Below are positions 1-7,619 of a stretch of DNA of 64,000 bases, piece by piece (position 1 is the first letter of the stretch; every line of letters starts with the position of its first letter). The stretch spans positions 372,001 through 436,000 of the forward strand of contig NZ_PXZL01000001.1 in assembly GCF_003013405.1 (NCBI RefSeq), given 5' to 3'. Below the pieces are notes generated by a model. That model did not search any database, was not told where the DNA came from, and saw only the letters and a program-made list of their open reading frames with translations. Origin of the DNA: Brevibacillus formosus. Lineage in GTDB: Bacteria > Bacillota > Bacilli > Brevibacillales > Brevibacillaceae. The position numbers and the translations under genes are program-made.

Positions 1-1
1 C

Positions 2-2128
2 GACAAGTTCCAATCCGCCAACCGCAAGCTCGGCACGCAAATGAAAGCGACCGGAGAAGTGATGGCGATCGGTCGGAGTTTTGAAGAATCGATCATGAAA
101 GCCATCCGTTCCTTGGAAATCGGCAGCTATCACATCGAGATCAAGGGAGCAGGCGAAATCAGCGAGGAAGATTTGAAAGCACGACTGGTGCACGCAGATG
201 ACGAACGCCTCTTCCTGCTGGCAGAAGCACTGCGCCGTGGCTGGACAATCGAGCAACTGCACAACCTGACCAAGATCGATCTGTTCTTCCTGCACAAGTT
301 CCATAAAATGATTGCCTTTGAAGCGGAACTGGCAAAAGGCTTGACGAGCGAGAAGCTGTACGAAGCAAAACGCATGGGCTTCACGGACCGCAAAATTGCC
401 GAGCTGTGCGGTGAGACAGAAGAAGCGGTACACGCAATGCGCAAAGAAAAAGGCTTTGTACCTGTATATAAAATGGTAGATACGTGCGCGGCAGAATTCG
501 AAGCGCAAACACCGTACTACTACTCCGCGTATGAAGTAGAAGACGAGCGCATCGAGACTGGCAAGAAGCGCGTAGTCGTGCTGGGCTCCGGACCAATCCG
601 CATCGGTCAAGGAATCGAGTTTGACTATGCGACTGTCCACGCTGTCTGGGCGCTGAGAGAAGCGGGCTATGAGGCAGTGATCATCAACAACAACCCGGAG
701 ACCGTCTCTACAGACTTCAACACTTCTGATCGCCTGTACTTCGAGCCGCTGTACATCGAAGACGTCATGAACATTCTCGATGTGGAAAAACCAGAGGGTG
801 TCATCGTACAATTCGGCGGACAAACCGCGATCAACCTGGCTGACAAGCTGGCTGCACGCGGAATCAAAATCTTGGGTACGAGTCTGGAAAACATCGACGC
901 AGCGGAAAACCGCGAGAAGTTCGAAGCGCTGCTGCGCGAGCTGGAAATCGCCCAACCACCAGGCAAAACGGTTACGTCAGTCGAGCAGGCAGTAGTGGCA
1001 GCAGAAGGCCTTGGCTTCCCAGTCCTGGTTCGCCCATCCTACGTACTTGGCGGACGTGCGATGGAAATCGTCTACAACCAGTCCGAACTGTTGGAGTACA
1101 TGGAAAAAGCGGTGAAGGTAAATCCTGATCACCCTGTACTGGTAGACCGTTACATGGTCGGAGTCGAAGCGGAAGTCGATGCGATCTGCGACGGCGAAAA
1201 CGTCCTAATCCCAGGCATCATGGAGCATATCGAACGCGCAGGGGTGCACTCCGGTGACTCCATCGCCGTATACCCTCCGCAATCCTTGTCCCAAGCGATC
1301 AAGGATGAACTGATCGACATGACGACAAAGCTGGCGCGTGCCCTGCAAATCAAAGGCTTGCTCAACATCCAGTTTGTCATCTATAAAGACCGCCCATACG
1401 TAATCGAGGTCAATCCGCGCTCGTCCCGTACGGTGCCATTCCTCTCCAAAGTAACGGGGATTCCAATGGCGAACATCGCGACGAAAGCGATTCTTGGTCA
1501 CTCGATCATCGAACAAGGCTTTACACCGGGCTACCATCCAGAGGAATCGATGGTTTCTGTCAAAGTACCAGTCTTCTCCTTCGCAAAGCTGCGCCGCGTC
1601 GATATTACGCTTGGCCCTGAAATGAAGTCGACCGGAGAAGTCATGGGACGCGAGAGCACGCTGGCAAAAGCGTTGTACAAAGGCTTGGTCGCAGCAGGCA
1701 TGAACATCCCGACACAAGGCACCTTGCTCGTGACTGTTGCTGATAAAGACAAGGAAGAAGCGCTGGATATCGTGAAACGCTTCCGCCACCTCGGCTTCAA
1801 GCTAATGGCGACCGCAGGAACAGCCGATTATTTGGAGCAAGCGGGACTGCAAGTCACACGCGTGAGCAAATTGTCCGAAGGCACGCCAAACCTGCTGGAT
1901 GTGATCCATACAGGCGAAGCGAACATCGTACTCAATACATTGACAAAAGGCAAAACACCACAACGCGACGGCTTCCGCATCCGTCGGGAAGCAGTAGAGA
2001 ACGGAGCAGTATGTCTGACATCTCTGGATACAGCTTCCGCTCTCCTGCACGTACTGGAGACGATCACATTCTCTACAGAAGCAATGCCAGCTCAGCGTGC
2101 TGGTGCAAAAGTGGCAGTAACCGTATAA
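2..2128 (+). CDS. carB: Carbamoyl-phosphate synthase large subunit, 3' part
   Basis: Makes carbamoyl phosphate from glutamine-derived ammonia, bicarbonate and 2 ATP, feeding pyrimidine and arginine synthesis. The gene enters from the left edge in frame; about 708 residues of a family that is usually about 1,070 are present. The first visible residues ([14 protein letters not shown]) belong to the end of the first ATP-grasp unit. They are followed by the helical oligomerisation region, the second synthetase half opening with [19 protein letters not shown], an ATP-grasp core ([22 protein letters not shown]), and a C-terminal MGS-like allosteric domain ([25 protein letters not shown]). It ends 15 bases before pyrF. 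In B. subtilis pyrK and pyrD lie between these genes; here they are absent. Confidence 0.97.
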   Translation, partial: DKFQSANRKLGTQMKATGEVMAIGRSFEESIMKAIRSLEIGSYHIEIKGAGEISEEDLKARLVHADDERLFLLAEALRRGWTIEQLHNLTKIDLFFLHKFHKMIAFEAELAKGLTSEKLYEAKRMGFTDRKIAELCGETEEAVHAMRKEKGFVPVYKMVDTCAAEFEAQTPYYYSAYEVEDERIETGKKRVVVLGSGPIRIGQGIEFDYATVHAVWALREAGYEAVIINNNPETVSTDFNTSDRLYFEPLYIEDVMNILDVEKPEGVIVQFGGQTAINLADKLAARGIKILGTSLENIDAAENREKFEALLRELEIAQPPGKTVTSVEQAVVAAEGLGFPVLVRPSYVLGGRAMEIVYNQSELLEYMEKAVKVNPDHPVLVDRYMVGVEAEVDAICDGENVLIPGIMEHIERAGVHSGDSIAVYPPQSLSQAIKDELIDMTTKLARALQIKGLLNIQFVIYKDRPYVIEVNPRSSRTVPFLSKVTGIPMANIATKAILGHSIIEQGFTPGYHPEESMVSVKVPVFSFAKLRRVDITLGPEMKSTGEVMGRESTLAKALYKGLVAAGMNIPTQGTLLVTVADKDKEEALDIVKRFRHLGFKLMATAGTADYLEQAGLQVTRVSKLSEGTPNLLDVIHTGEANIVLNTLTKGKTPQRDGFRIRREAVENGAVCLTSLDTASALLHVLETITFSTEAMPAQRAGAKVAVTV

Positions 2129-2143
2129 AAAGGGGAGAGCAGC

Positions 2144-2881
2144 GTGCAACAACAACTAATCGATATTCGCGAACGCATGATTGTAGCGCTCGACTTTTCC
2201 ACACTGGATGAAGTCAAAAAGTGCATCGATCCCCTACAAGGGCATATCCGCTATGTAAAAGTGGGGATGGAGCTCGCTTACGCAGAAGGGCCAGCGATCG
2301 TTTCCTTTCTGAAAGAAAAAGGACTCAACGTGTTCCTCGACTTGAAGGTTCATGATATTCCTAATACAGCTAAAGGCGCAATGAGAAGCCTGGCCCGTCT
2401 GGGAGCAGACATGGTAAACGTTCATGCGGCAGGCGGCGTGGCCATGATGGCGGCAGCGAGAGAAGGTTTGGAGCAAGGGACAGCGGCAGGTGCTGCTCGT
2501 CCCCTCCTGATCGGTGTGACGATGCTGACATCCACTGGTTTGCAAACGATGAATGAAGAATTGGCGATTCCAGGTGCGGTAGAGGATGTCGTCGTGCACT
2601 ATGCGATGATGACCAAGCAAGCTGGTTTGGATGGGGTCGTTGCTTCTCCCCTAGAAGTACCGATGATCAAAAAAGCTGCTGGAGACGCATTTGTAACCGT
2701 AACGCCAGGAATTCGTCCACTGGGAGCAGATCAAGGCGATCAGACGCGTATCACGACGCCGGAACAGGCATTCCGCTTGGGCAGTGATTTCATTGTGATT
2801 GGACGCGCCATTACGGGTGCAAAAGATCCGGTAGGAGTTTGGGAAAGTATCGTCGCAGCAGTGGAAAAAGATCGTTCGTAA
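2144..2881 (+). CDS. pyrF: Orotidine 5'-phosphate decarboxylase
   Basis: Catalyses the last step of UMP synthesis, OMP to UMP plus CO2, in the cytoplasm. The 245-residue length is typical. The N-terminal strand ALDFST is at about residues 15-20, and the catalytic Asp-Lys-x-x-Asp cluster DLKVHD is at about 66-71. The phosphate-binding end includes TPGIRP and VIGRAIT. The GTG start at 2144 is chosen because GGGGAG at 2132-2137 is well spaced; an in-frame ATG at 2177 is less well placed. It sits between carB and pyrE in the pyrimidine operon. Confidence 0.96.
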   Translation: MQQQLIDIRERMIVALDFSTLDEVKKCIDPLQGHIRYVKVGMELAYAEGPAIVSFLKEKGLNVFLDLKVHDIPNTAKGAMRSLARLGADMVNVHAAGGVAMMAAAREGLEQGTAAGAARPLLIGVTMLTSTGLQTMNEELAIPGAVEDVVVHYAMMTKQAGLDGVVASPLEVPMIKKAAGDAFVTVTPGIRPLGADQGDQTRITTPEQAFRLGSDFIVIGRAITGAKDPVGVWESIVAAVEKDRS

Positions 2882-2908
2882 AGTAGCCAGCTGGAGGGAC
2901 TAATAGAA

Positions 2909-3547
2909 ATGACGACAATGACAACCGCTAAACAAATTGCAGCGAATCTTCTCGAAATCGGGGCAGTTCATCTTCGTCCGGAGCAACCTTTTACATGGAC
3001 GTCCGGGATCAAATCCCCGATCTACTGCGACAACCGGATCACGATGTCTTATCCGCATGTGCGCCGTGCCATTGCGAAAGCATTTGCTGATTTGATCAAA
3101 GAGCAGTACCCAGATGCGCAAGTCGTGGCGGGAACAGCGACTGCTGGTATTCCACACGCTGCATGGGTTGCAGAGCTGCTTGATTTGCCGATGATTTATG
3201 TACGGGACAAGGCAAAAGGCCACGGTCGCCAAAATCAGATTGAAGGCGCATTGGCGGCTGGTCAAAAGGTCGTTGTGATTGAAGATCTGATTTCCACAGG
3301 CGGCAGCTCCTTGAAAGCAGCGCAAGCTGTGCAGGCAGAGGGTGGAGAGGTACTGGGGGTCGTAGCCATTTTCAGCTACCAATTCCCGGATGCCCAAGCC
3401 CTGTTTGAGGAAGCAGGCATTCCTTGCTCCACCATATCGAATTACACCGCACTTTTGGAAGTCGCTTCAGAGCAAGGGGTTATTACTAGCGAACAGGAAA
3501 AAGTTTTGGGTGAATGGCGGAAATCCCCGCGTACTTTTTTTGAATAA
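2909..3547 (+). CDS. pyrE: Orotate phosphoribosyltransferase
   Basis: Transfers phosphoribose from PRPP to orotate to give OMP, the step just before pyrF. The protein has 212 residues. The PRPP-binding signature VVVIEDLISTGGSS is at about residues 121-134, preceded by the lysine loop RDKAKGHGRQNQIEG. The N-terminal FTWTSGIKSPIYCDNR matches the orotate/PRPP site of the family. A GGAGGG site at 2893-2898 supports ATG 2909 (an alternative ATG lies at 2918). It is the last gene of the operon and is followed directly by a strong terminator. Confidence 0.97.
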   Translation: MTTMTTAKQIAANLLEIGAVHLRPEQPFTWTSGIKSPIYCDNRITMSYPHVRRAIAKAFADLIKEQYPDAQVVAGTATAGIPHAAWVAELLDLPMIYVRDKAKGHGRQNQIEGALAAGQKVVVIEDLISTGGSSLKAAQAVQAEGGEVLGVVAIFSYQFPDAQALFEEAGIPCSTISNYTALLEVASEQGVITSEQEKVLGEWRKSPRTFFE

Positions 3548-3562
3548 GAACTGATACATGGT

Positions 3563-3601
3563 AAAGAGTAGGGCGGCGTTCATACCGTCCTACTCTTTTT
3601 T
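3563..3601 (+). terminator. Terminator after pyrE
   Basis: A 14-bp stem (with one G.U pair) pairs AAAGAGTAGGGCGG with CCGTCCTACTCTTT around an 8-base loop and runs into a T tract. The stop codon of the convergent broken gene (3580-3582) lies in the loop, so the hairpin may serve both strands. Confidence 0.9.
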
Positions 3602-4678
3602 GTTTCGTCATGGACCATAATTTGGACCCCTTCGGATCGATAGAACTCGAGTATATCGTCGGCAGTCATTTCGGAATGGCCGATATCCTCTGGAAATAGA
3701 ATACGTGGTGCAACAGTTGCGTTCTCGCTTTGCCGAAGGATTGGTTGTGCAAAGATGGCAGCTCCCAAAGCGGTCAGGTGTGTCTGCCCTTTCGGATCAG
3801 TGATCTCGACTTGGCGTTTCACGTTCATGCCATGCTGATTGCGCCCATTTATTTGGATGACAATATGGTGAGGTGACCCTGCGCCTGGATTGTACAGTAT
3901 TTTTTGACGTGTGCTTTTGCCCAGCAGGTTCCATATCCGGCTTTTTACCAATTAAACGAGGGCAAAAGTAGACAGTTTATTGTCGAAGGCGATGCGAAAA
4001 TCAGCAGAAGTTACGTTTTGTGCTTTCACGAGCGTCATGTGATCCGGTGTGTCCAGACGGTAGCATTTCGTATGGTATCCATTCGGAAAGGTCACCGGTA
4101 CCGGATCTGACATGGGTGTAACTTCTTTTACGCCAGTGGGAGTGGTGACAGTAAAAGGGATCGTCATACGATCCATATAGTCGGTGGAATCTGGACCTGC
4201 TTTGTCTTGAAGAGAATAAAGAGCGTGAAGATGAATCTGGACATCTTGCAGGGAAGAGGTATGTATGCTTGCAAGAAGGGCTACAGTTCCCCCCATCCAC
4301 CCTGAAGCGAGAATGACTGGAGAGCCCATGTTCTCATTCTTCAATCGGTCGATGGACCGTGTAAATCGTTCTGTCCAACGCGTGACGTCAATCAAAGGGA
4401 TCTGTCGGCGAACCGCAGCAACCCAGTAGTTTGTCATCTGGATCATTTACTGCGCTAATAATCAAGGTTAAATCATCTGGAGCATGGGCGAGAGGATCGG
4501 ATTTGGAAATGTCCAGAAGGAAAGGCTTTAGCCTAGTGAACGAAAAAGGCAAAGGCTTTCCGGTGGACCTTCCTCCCAGCAATAATTCAAGAGTAGGGTG
4601 GCGATCGTGCAAGATCTTGGCAATTTGGCTCCCAACTGTTCCGTAGCCGCCGACAATTAGAATTTTGGTTAGAGTCAT
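3580..4678 (-). pseudogene. Saccharopine dehydrogenase-like NAD(P)-binding protein, disrupted
   Basis: Three consecutive minus-strand pieces read as one about 365-residue protein. Piece 1 (4678-4388) has a Rossmann start ILIVGGYGTVGSQIA and reaches ISAVNDPDDKLL. The sense then moves to another frame (piece 2, from about 4433 to 3952: AAVRRQIPLIDVTRWTERF), which implies a one-base insertion or two-base deletion near 4412-4433. Piece 2 ends at an in-frame TAA (3952-3954). Piece 3 (3951-3580) continues in the same frame (NPGAGSPHHIVIQ, DPKGQTHLTALGAAI), as in saccharopine-dehydrogenase-like proteins. A good ribosome site (AAAGGAGAAAAC) precedes ATG 4678. The gene lies downstream of arsR and has its own operator-like upstream region. 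Two sequencing errors are the alternative. The substrate cannot be assigned. Confidence 0.85.
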
Positions 4679-4711
4679 GAAGTTTTCTCCTTTGATTAAA
4701 TGTTTATTCGT

Positions 4712-4728
4712 TTAAGTTTATTAACGGA
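4712..4728. promoter_or_regulatory. Operator-like repeat upstream of the broken dehydrogenase
   Basis: The 17-base sequence TTAAGTTTATTAACGGA occurs here and, as an exact reverse complement, at 5101-5117 upstream of arsR. It sits 34-50 bases before the dehydrogenase start. AATAAAC is also repeated in direct orientation within the same interval. Binding by the adjacent ArsR protein is inferred. Confidence 0.6.
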
Positions 4729-4735
4729 TAGGTGT

Positions 4736-4760
4736 GAAAAACAGGGACACACTGTCCCTT
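4736..4760 (-). terminator. Terminator after arsR
   Basis: A perfect 7-bp stem, AGGGACA/TGTCCCT with a 3-base loop, is followed on the minus strand by GTTTTT. It separates arsR from the downstream broken gene, so the two are probably independent transcripts. Confidence 0.7.
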
Positions 4761-4775
4761 ATCGTGAGGTCCTAT

Positions 4776-5093
4776 TCAGTTGCACTCTTCTTCGACGAAA
4801 GTGACCAACTGTTTAAAAAGTCGGATCGCTTCTGTAATTTCAAGCCGATAAAACATCTCCGTTCCCTTCTTCTGAACGTTTACCAGGCCCGCTTGTCTTA
4901 ATATTTTCAAGTGATGAGACACGGTAGGTCTAGACATGGGAATATGTTCGGCAATTTGTGTTACATTCATGCTTTCCTTGTCGATGAGAAGAGCTACGAT
5001 TTGCTGCCGAATCGGATCACCCAAGCCTTGGAAGTATGGACTTAACTCCATAAATATTTGCGTCGCTTTTTCATTGCAGGTTGGATTCGTCAT
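4776..5093 (-). CDS. ArsR-family winged-helix repressor
   Basis: A 105-residue DNA-binding protein of the ArsR/SmtB type. It shows GLGDPIRQQIVALL at the first helices and a helix-turn-helix at about residues 42-71 (VTQIAEHIPMSRPTVSHHLKILRQAGLV), followed by a beta-wing (VQKKGTEMFYRLE). There is no obvious metal-binding CxC motif, so it may sense something other than metal. GGAG eight bases upstream supports ATG 5093. Its own promoter and a 17-bp repeat shared with the downstream dehydrogenase suggest autoregulation plus control of that gene. The ligand is unknown. Confidence 0.9.
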   Translation of the reverse strand: MTNPTCNEKATQIFMELSPYFQGLGDPIRQQIVALLIDKESMNVTQIAEHIPMSRPTVSHHLKILRQAGLVNVQKKGTEMFYRLEITEAIRLFKQLVTFVEEECN

Positions 5094-5100
5094 GGCACAC

Positions 5101-5117
5101 TCCGTTAATAAACTTAA
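5101..5117. promoter_or_regulatory. Operator-like repeat in the arsR leader
   Basis: TCCGTTAATAAACTTAA is the exact reverse complement of the 17-mer at 4712-4728. It lies between the arsR -10 element and the arsR start codon, where a bound repressor would block initiation or early elongation. Confidence 0.6.
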
Positions 5118-5130
5118 TCATTTGAACCAA

Positions 5131-5159
5131 AGTATATGGGTTCTTCCTTATTTTTGTAA
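5131..5159 (-). promoter_or_regulatory. Sigma-A promoter of arsR
   Basis: On the minus strand, -35 TTACAA (5159-5154), a 17-bp spacer and -10 TATACT (5136-5131). The predicted start is near 5124, just upstream of the 17-bp repeat. Confidence 0.6.
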
Positions 5160-5164
5160 CTGAT

Positions 5165-5204
5165 AAAAACGCTTCTTCTCTTTTTCGAAGACGAAGCGTT
5201 TTTC
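5165..5204. terminator. Bidirectional hairpin between arsR and the GNAT gene
   Basis: A perfect 11-bp stem, AAAAACGCTTC/GAAGCGTTTTT, has T tracts on both strands. It stands between two divergent transcription units and upstream of the arsR -35, so it looks like an insulator rather than the end of a known gene. Confidence 0.55.
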
Positions 5205-5231
5205 ATGTAAAAGAGCTAACTTTAGTTAGTG

Positions 5232-5259
5232 TTAGAAGGCATTTGGCTAATGATATGAT
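5232..5259 (+). promoter_or_regulatory. Candidate promoter of the GNAT/collar operon
   Basis: TTAGAA (5232-5237), 16 bp, TATGAT (5254-5259). The match is moderate, but it is the best placed upstream of the gene at 5313. Confidence 0.4.
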
Positions 5260-5312
5260 TATTTAATCAGGCAGGATATCAGAAAAGTACAACGATTGCT
5301 GCAAGGAGGATT

Positions 5313-5789
5313 ATGGTACATACCAGACCTTTTGAATATGAGCAAGACGAAGCATTTATTTGGGAATTGTACTGTGCTACGAGAACCGAAGAAATGGCTA
5401 TTTGGGGGTGGAGTGAGTCGGACAAGCTTGTTTTTTTACAGTCACAGTTTATCATGCAGCAGAAATCTTACCAAATGCAGTTTCCCGCTCAAAATCATCA
5501 AATCATTCTCCGATCCGGGCAGACTATCGGTCGTTTGATCACGGATGCGAGCGGAGATGCACTGCATCTTGTCGATATTTCTTTGCTGCCTGCTTATCGG
5601 GGACAGGGTGTTGGTTCTGGCATTATGGGAGCGCTGCAAAAAGAGGCTGAAGCTTTCCAATTACCGATCCGTTTACGTGTTTTACAAGGGAATCCTGCCT
5701 TTCGATTATATGAACGATTTCATTTTATCGTGACAGACTCAACGGGGCTGTATATCCAAATGGAATGGCAGCCACTTCTGCAAAAATGA
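5313..5789 (+). CDS. GNAT-family N-acetyltransferase
   Basis: A 158-residue acetyl-CoA-dependent acetyltransferase. The pyrophosphate-binding motif A is RGQGVGSGI at about residues 96-104, preceded by strand LHLVDISLLPAY. Motif B (LRVLQGNPAFRLYERFHF) closes the domain. AAGGAGG at 5301-5308 fits ATG 5313. It precedes the first tail-collar gene by 54 bases on the same strand with no terminator between, so it is probably the first gene of that operon. The substrate is unknown; modification of a collar protein is a guess from position only. Confidence 0.88.
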   Translation: MVHTRPFEYEQDEAFIWELYCATRTEEMAIWGWSESDKLVFLQSQFIMQQKSYQMQFPAQNHQIILRSGQTIGRLITDASGDALHLVDISLLPAYRGQGVGSGIMGALQKEAEAFQLPIRLRVLQGNPAFRLYERFHFIVTDSTGLYIQMEWQPLLQK

Positions 5790-5843
5790 CCAAACAGTTC
5801 GTTTGACAAAGGAAATAACCACTTTACATAAGGAGGAAGCAAC

Positions 5844-6359
5844 ATGGCAGAACCATTTCTTGGAGAAATCAGGATGTTTGGAGGAGATTATGAACCGGTA
5901 GGATGGGCTTTCTGCGATGGACGGCTATTATCCATTTCTGAATACGACACGTTGTTTAGTTTGATTGGAACCACATATGGCGGGGATGGACAAATGACTT
6001 TTGCGTTACCTGATTTACGGGGACGTATCCCGCTCCATCAAGGCAAAAATCCGAATACGGGAACTACCTACGTGATAGGTGAAAAAAATGGTGTAGAATC
6101 AGTCACCTTAACCGTCCCACAATTGCCCGCGCATACACATACGGTCCATGCATCATCGCAGCCAGGAACGCAAAATAGCCCTGCCAATGCTGTATGGGCA
6201 AAGAATACACAGCTATATTCAACCAATGCATCTGATGGATTGATGAACGCGTCCAGCTTGAGCAGTGTAGGTGGAAACCAACCACACAGTAACCTGATGC
6301 CGTTTACGGTTATTAATTTCATCATTGCCCTGTATGGGACCTATCCTCAACAAAATTAA
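5844..6359 (+). CDS. Phage tail-collar domain protein 1
   Basis: A 171-residue protein of the tail-collar (microcystin-dependent protein-like) type. The N-terminal half carries the collar signature: EPFLGEIRMFG, WAFCDGRLL, YGGDGQMTFALPDLRGR (about residues 1-72). The middle is Ser/Thr/Asn-rich, and the C-terminus has PHSNLMPFTVINFIIALYG. AAGGAGG precedes ATG 5844. It has no signal peptide and no neighbouring phage structural genes. Two close paralogues follow. The domain forms trimeric fibre or collar elements in phages; the chromosomal role is unknown. Confidence 0.9.
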   Translation: MAEPFLGEIRMFGGDYEPVGWAFCDGRLLSISEYDTLFSLIGTTYGGDGQMTFALPDLRGRIPLHQGKNPNTGTTYVIGEKNGVESVTLTVPQLPAHTHTVHASSQPGTQNSPANAVWAKNTQLYSTNASDGLMNASSLSSVGGNQPHSNLMPFTVINFIIALYGTYPQQN

Positions 6360-6386
6360 TATTCCAATCGAACAGGAGGATTTTAC

Positions 6387-6896
6387 ATGGAACCATTTCT
6401 TGGAGAAATTCGATTTTTTCCCTTTCCATTTGCGCCAAAGGGTTGGGCTTTGTGTAATGGAGCGGTGTTGCCTATCAATACAAACCAGGCACTGTATTCC
6501 TTGTTAGGAACTGCTTATGGTGGGGATGGGAAAACCACGTTTGCTTTGCCAGATTTAAGAGGGCGTGTCCCCGTTCATGTAAACAATCAACAGGATCGCC
6601 CCATCATTACGCGCGGTCTGTCAGCCGGCGAAGAAAGTCATGTACTTACAACAAGCGAGTTACCCGCCCATACCCATACGGCAACCGGCTCGAATGCAGC
6701 TGCCAGTGAAAAAATTAGCGCTGGGAACTACTGGGCACAAGCATCTACTACAACCTATGGGACAACCCCTGATACGACGATGAGTGAGAGTGCGTTGCAA
6801 ACAGTAGGAAACAGTGCACCTCATACGAATATGCAGCCGTATTTGGTCGGGAATTTTTGCATCGCGATTCAAGGGGTTTACCCGTCAAGAAACTAG
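6387..6896 (+). CDS. Phage tail-collar domain protein 2
   Basis: A 169-residue paralogue of the preceding gene. It opens with the same EPFLGEIR motif and has WALCNGAVL, YGGDGKTTFALPDLRGRVP and the C-terminal PHTNMQPYLVGNFCIAIQGVYP. The middle (about residues 75-140) is Thr/Ala/Ser-rich and differs from its sisters. CAGGAGG upstream and a 27-base gap from gene 1 support co-translation. Like the others it has the two conserved ends of a small self-assembling fibre subunit and no secretion signal. Confidence 0.9.
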   Translation: MEPFLGEIRFFPFPFAPKGWALCNGAVLPINTNQALYSLLGTAYGGDGKTTFALPDLRGRVPVHVNNQQDRPIITRGLSAGEESHVLTTSELPAHTHTATGSNAAASEKISAGNYWAQASTTTYGTTPDTTMSESALQTVGNSAPHTNMQPYLVGNFCIAIQGVYPSRN

Positions 6897-6911
6897 AGGA
6901 GGCACTATCAT

Positions 6912-7436
6912 ATGGATCCGTATATTGGAGAAATTCGTATTTTCGCTGGCAGCTTCCCGCCGAGGGACTGGGCTTTTTGTGATGGACAATTGATTGCGAT
7001 CTCTTCCAATCCTGCGTTGTATTCGATATTGGGAACAAAGTATGGCGGAGATGGCAAGACCACATTTGCGCTTCCTAATTTAAGAGGCACAGCCCCGATG
7101 AACCAGGGGGCAGGACCTGGCTTGACACCGCGTACGGCAGGTCAGACAGGTGGCGCTGCCGCTATAACACTGCTGCAAAACGAAATTCCGGCGCATACTC
7201 ATGTTCCAAATGCGTGCTCAACTCCAACAGGGGATACGCCAACAGGGGCGAAATGGTCATCCACTGGTGGCCGGGGAGGTATCATTCCTTACTCCAACAC
7301 GAGTGATGGGACCCAGCTTAGCCCGCAAGCAATTGGAACCACAGGCGGGACTCAGCCTCATAATAATATGCAACCTTATCTCGGACTCTCGTTCATCATT
7401 TGTGTGGAAGGCGGAGCTTTTCCGTCGAGAGGATAG
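6912..7436 (+). CDS. Phage tail-collar domain protein 3
   Basis: A 174-residue third paralogue. Signature positions are PYIGEIRIFAG, WAFCDGQLI, YGGDGKTTFALPNLRGTAPM and the C-terminal PHNNMQPYLGLSFIICVEGGAFPSRG. The middle is Gly/Thr-rich (GQTGGAAAITL, GGRGGIIPYSN). The gap from gene 2 is 15 bases, with GAGGAGG before ATG 6912. A terminator follows, so this is the end of the GNAT/collar transcript. Three non-identical copies suggest a hetero-oligomer rather than simple redundancy (inference). Confidence 0.9.
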   Translation: MDPYIGEIRIFAGSFPPRDWAFCDGQLIAISSNPALYSILGTKYGGDGKTTFALPNLRGTAPMNQGAGPGLTPRTAGQTGGAAAITLLQNEIPAHTHVPNACSTPTGDTPTGAKWSSTGGRGGIIPYSNTSDGTQLSPQAIGTTGGTQPHNNMQPYLGLSFIICVEGGAFPSRG

Positions 7437-7449
7437 AAACTGTATCTTG

Positions 7450-7485
7450 GACGCCCGATGCTGTGCAGCAGGAGGCGTCTTTTTC
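7450..7485 (+). terminator. Terminator after the collar genes
   Basis: GACGCC pairs with GGCGTC around an 18-base loop and is followed by TTTTT. It separates the three collar genes from the AAA+ gene. Confidence 0.7.
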
Positions 7486-7553
7486 GAGTGATTGTCACAG
7501 CCCTTCTTCCATCTTTTCCTACTTTTCGTATTCTTCTTGCGAGACGTATGCAT

Positions 7554-7559
7554 TATAAT
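7554..7559 (+). promoter_or_regulatory. Candidate -10 element of the AAA+ gene
   Basis: A perfect TATAAT lies about 60 bases before the AAA+ start. The upstream -35 region (TTCTTC at 17 bp) is a poor match, so strength is uncertain. Confidence 0.35.
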
Positions 7560-7619
7560 GGATATGTCCGTGATACTAAACGATCGCTTGAAGCAGAACG
7601 ATCGCAGAGGATGAAGCAG

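Noticed and set aside
1205..1789. A 194-codon minus-strand frame in carB
   Set aside because: Antisense to a strongly conserved ATP-grasp region; no start signal.
5844..7436. Remnant prophage or tailocin
   Set aside because: No terminase, portal, sheath, tube, baseplate, lysin or integrase lies near; only collar-domain proteins are present.
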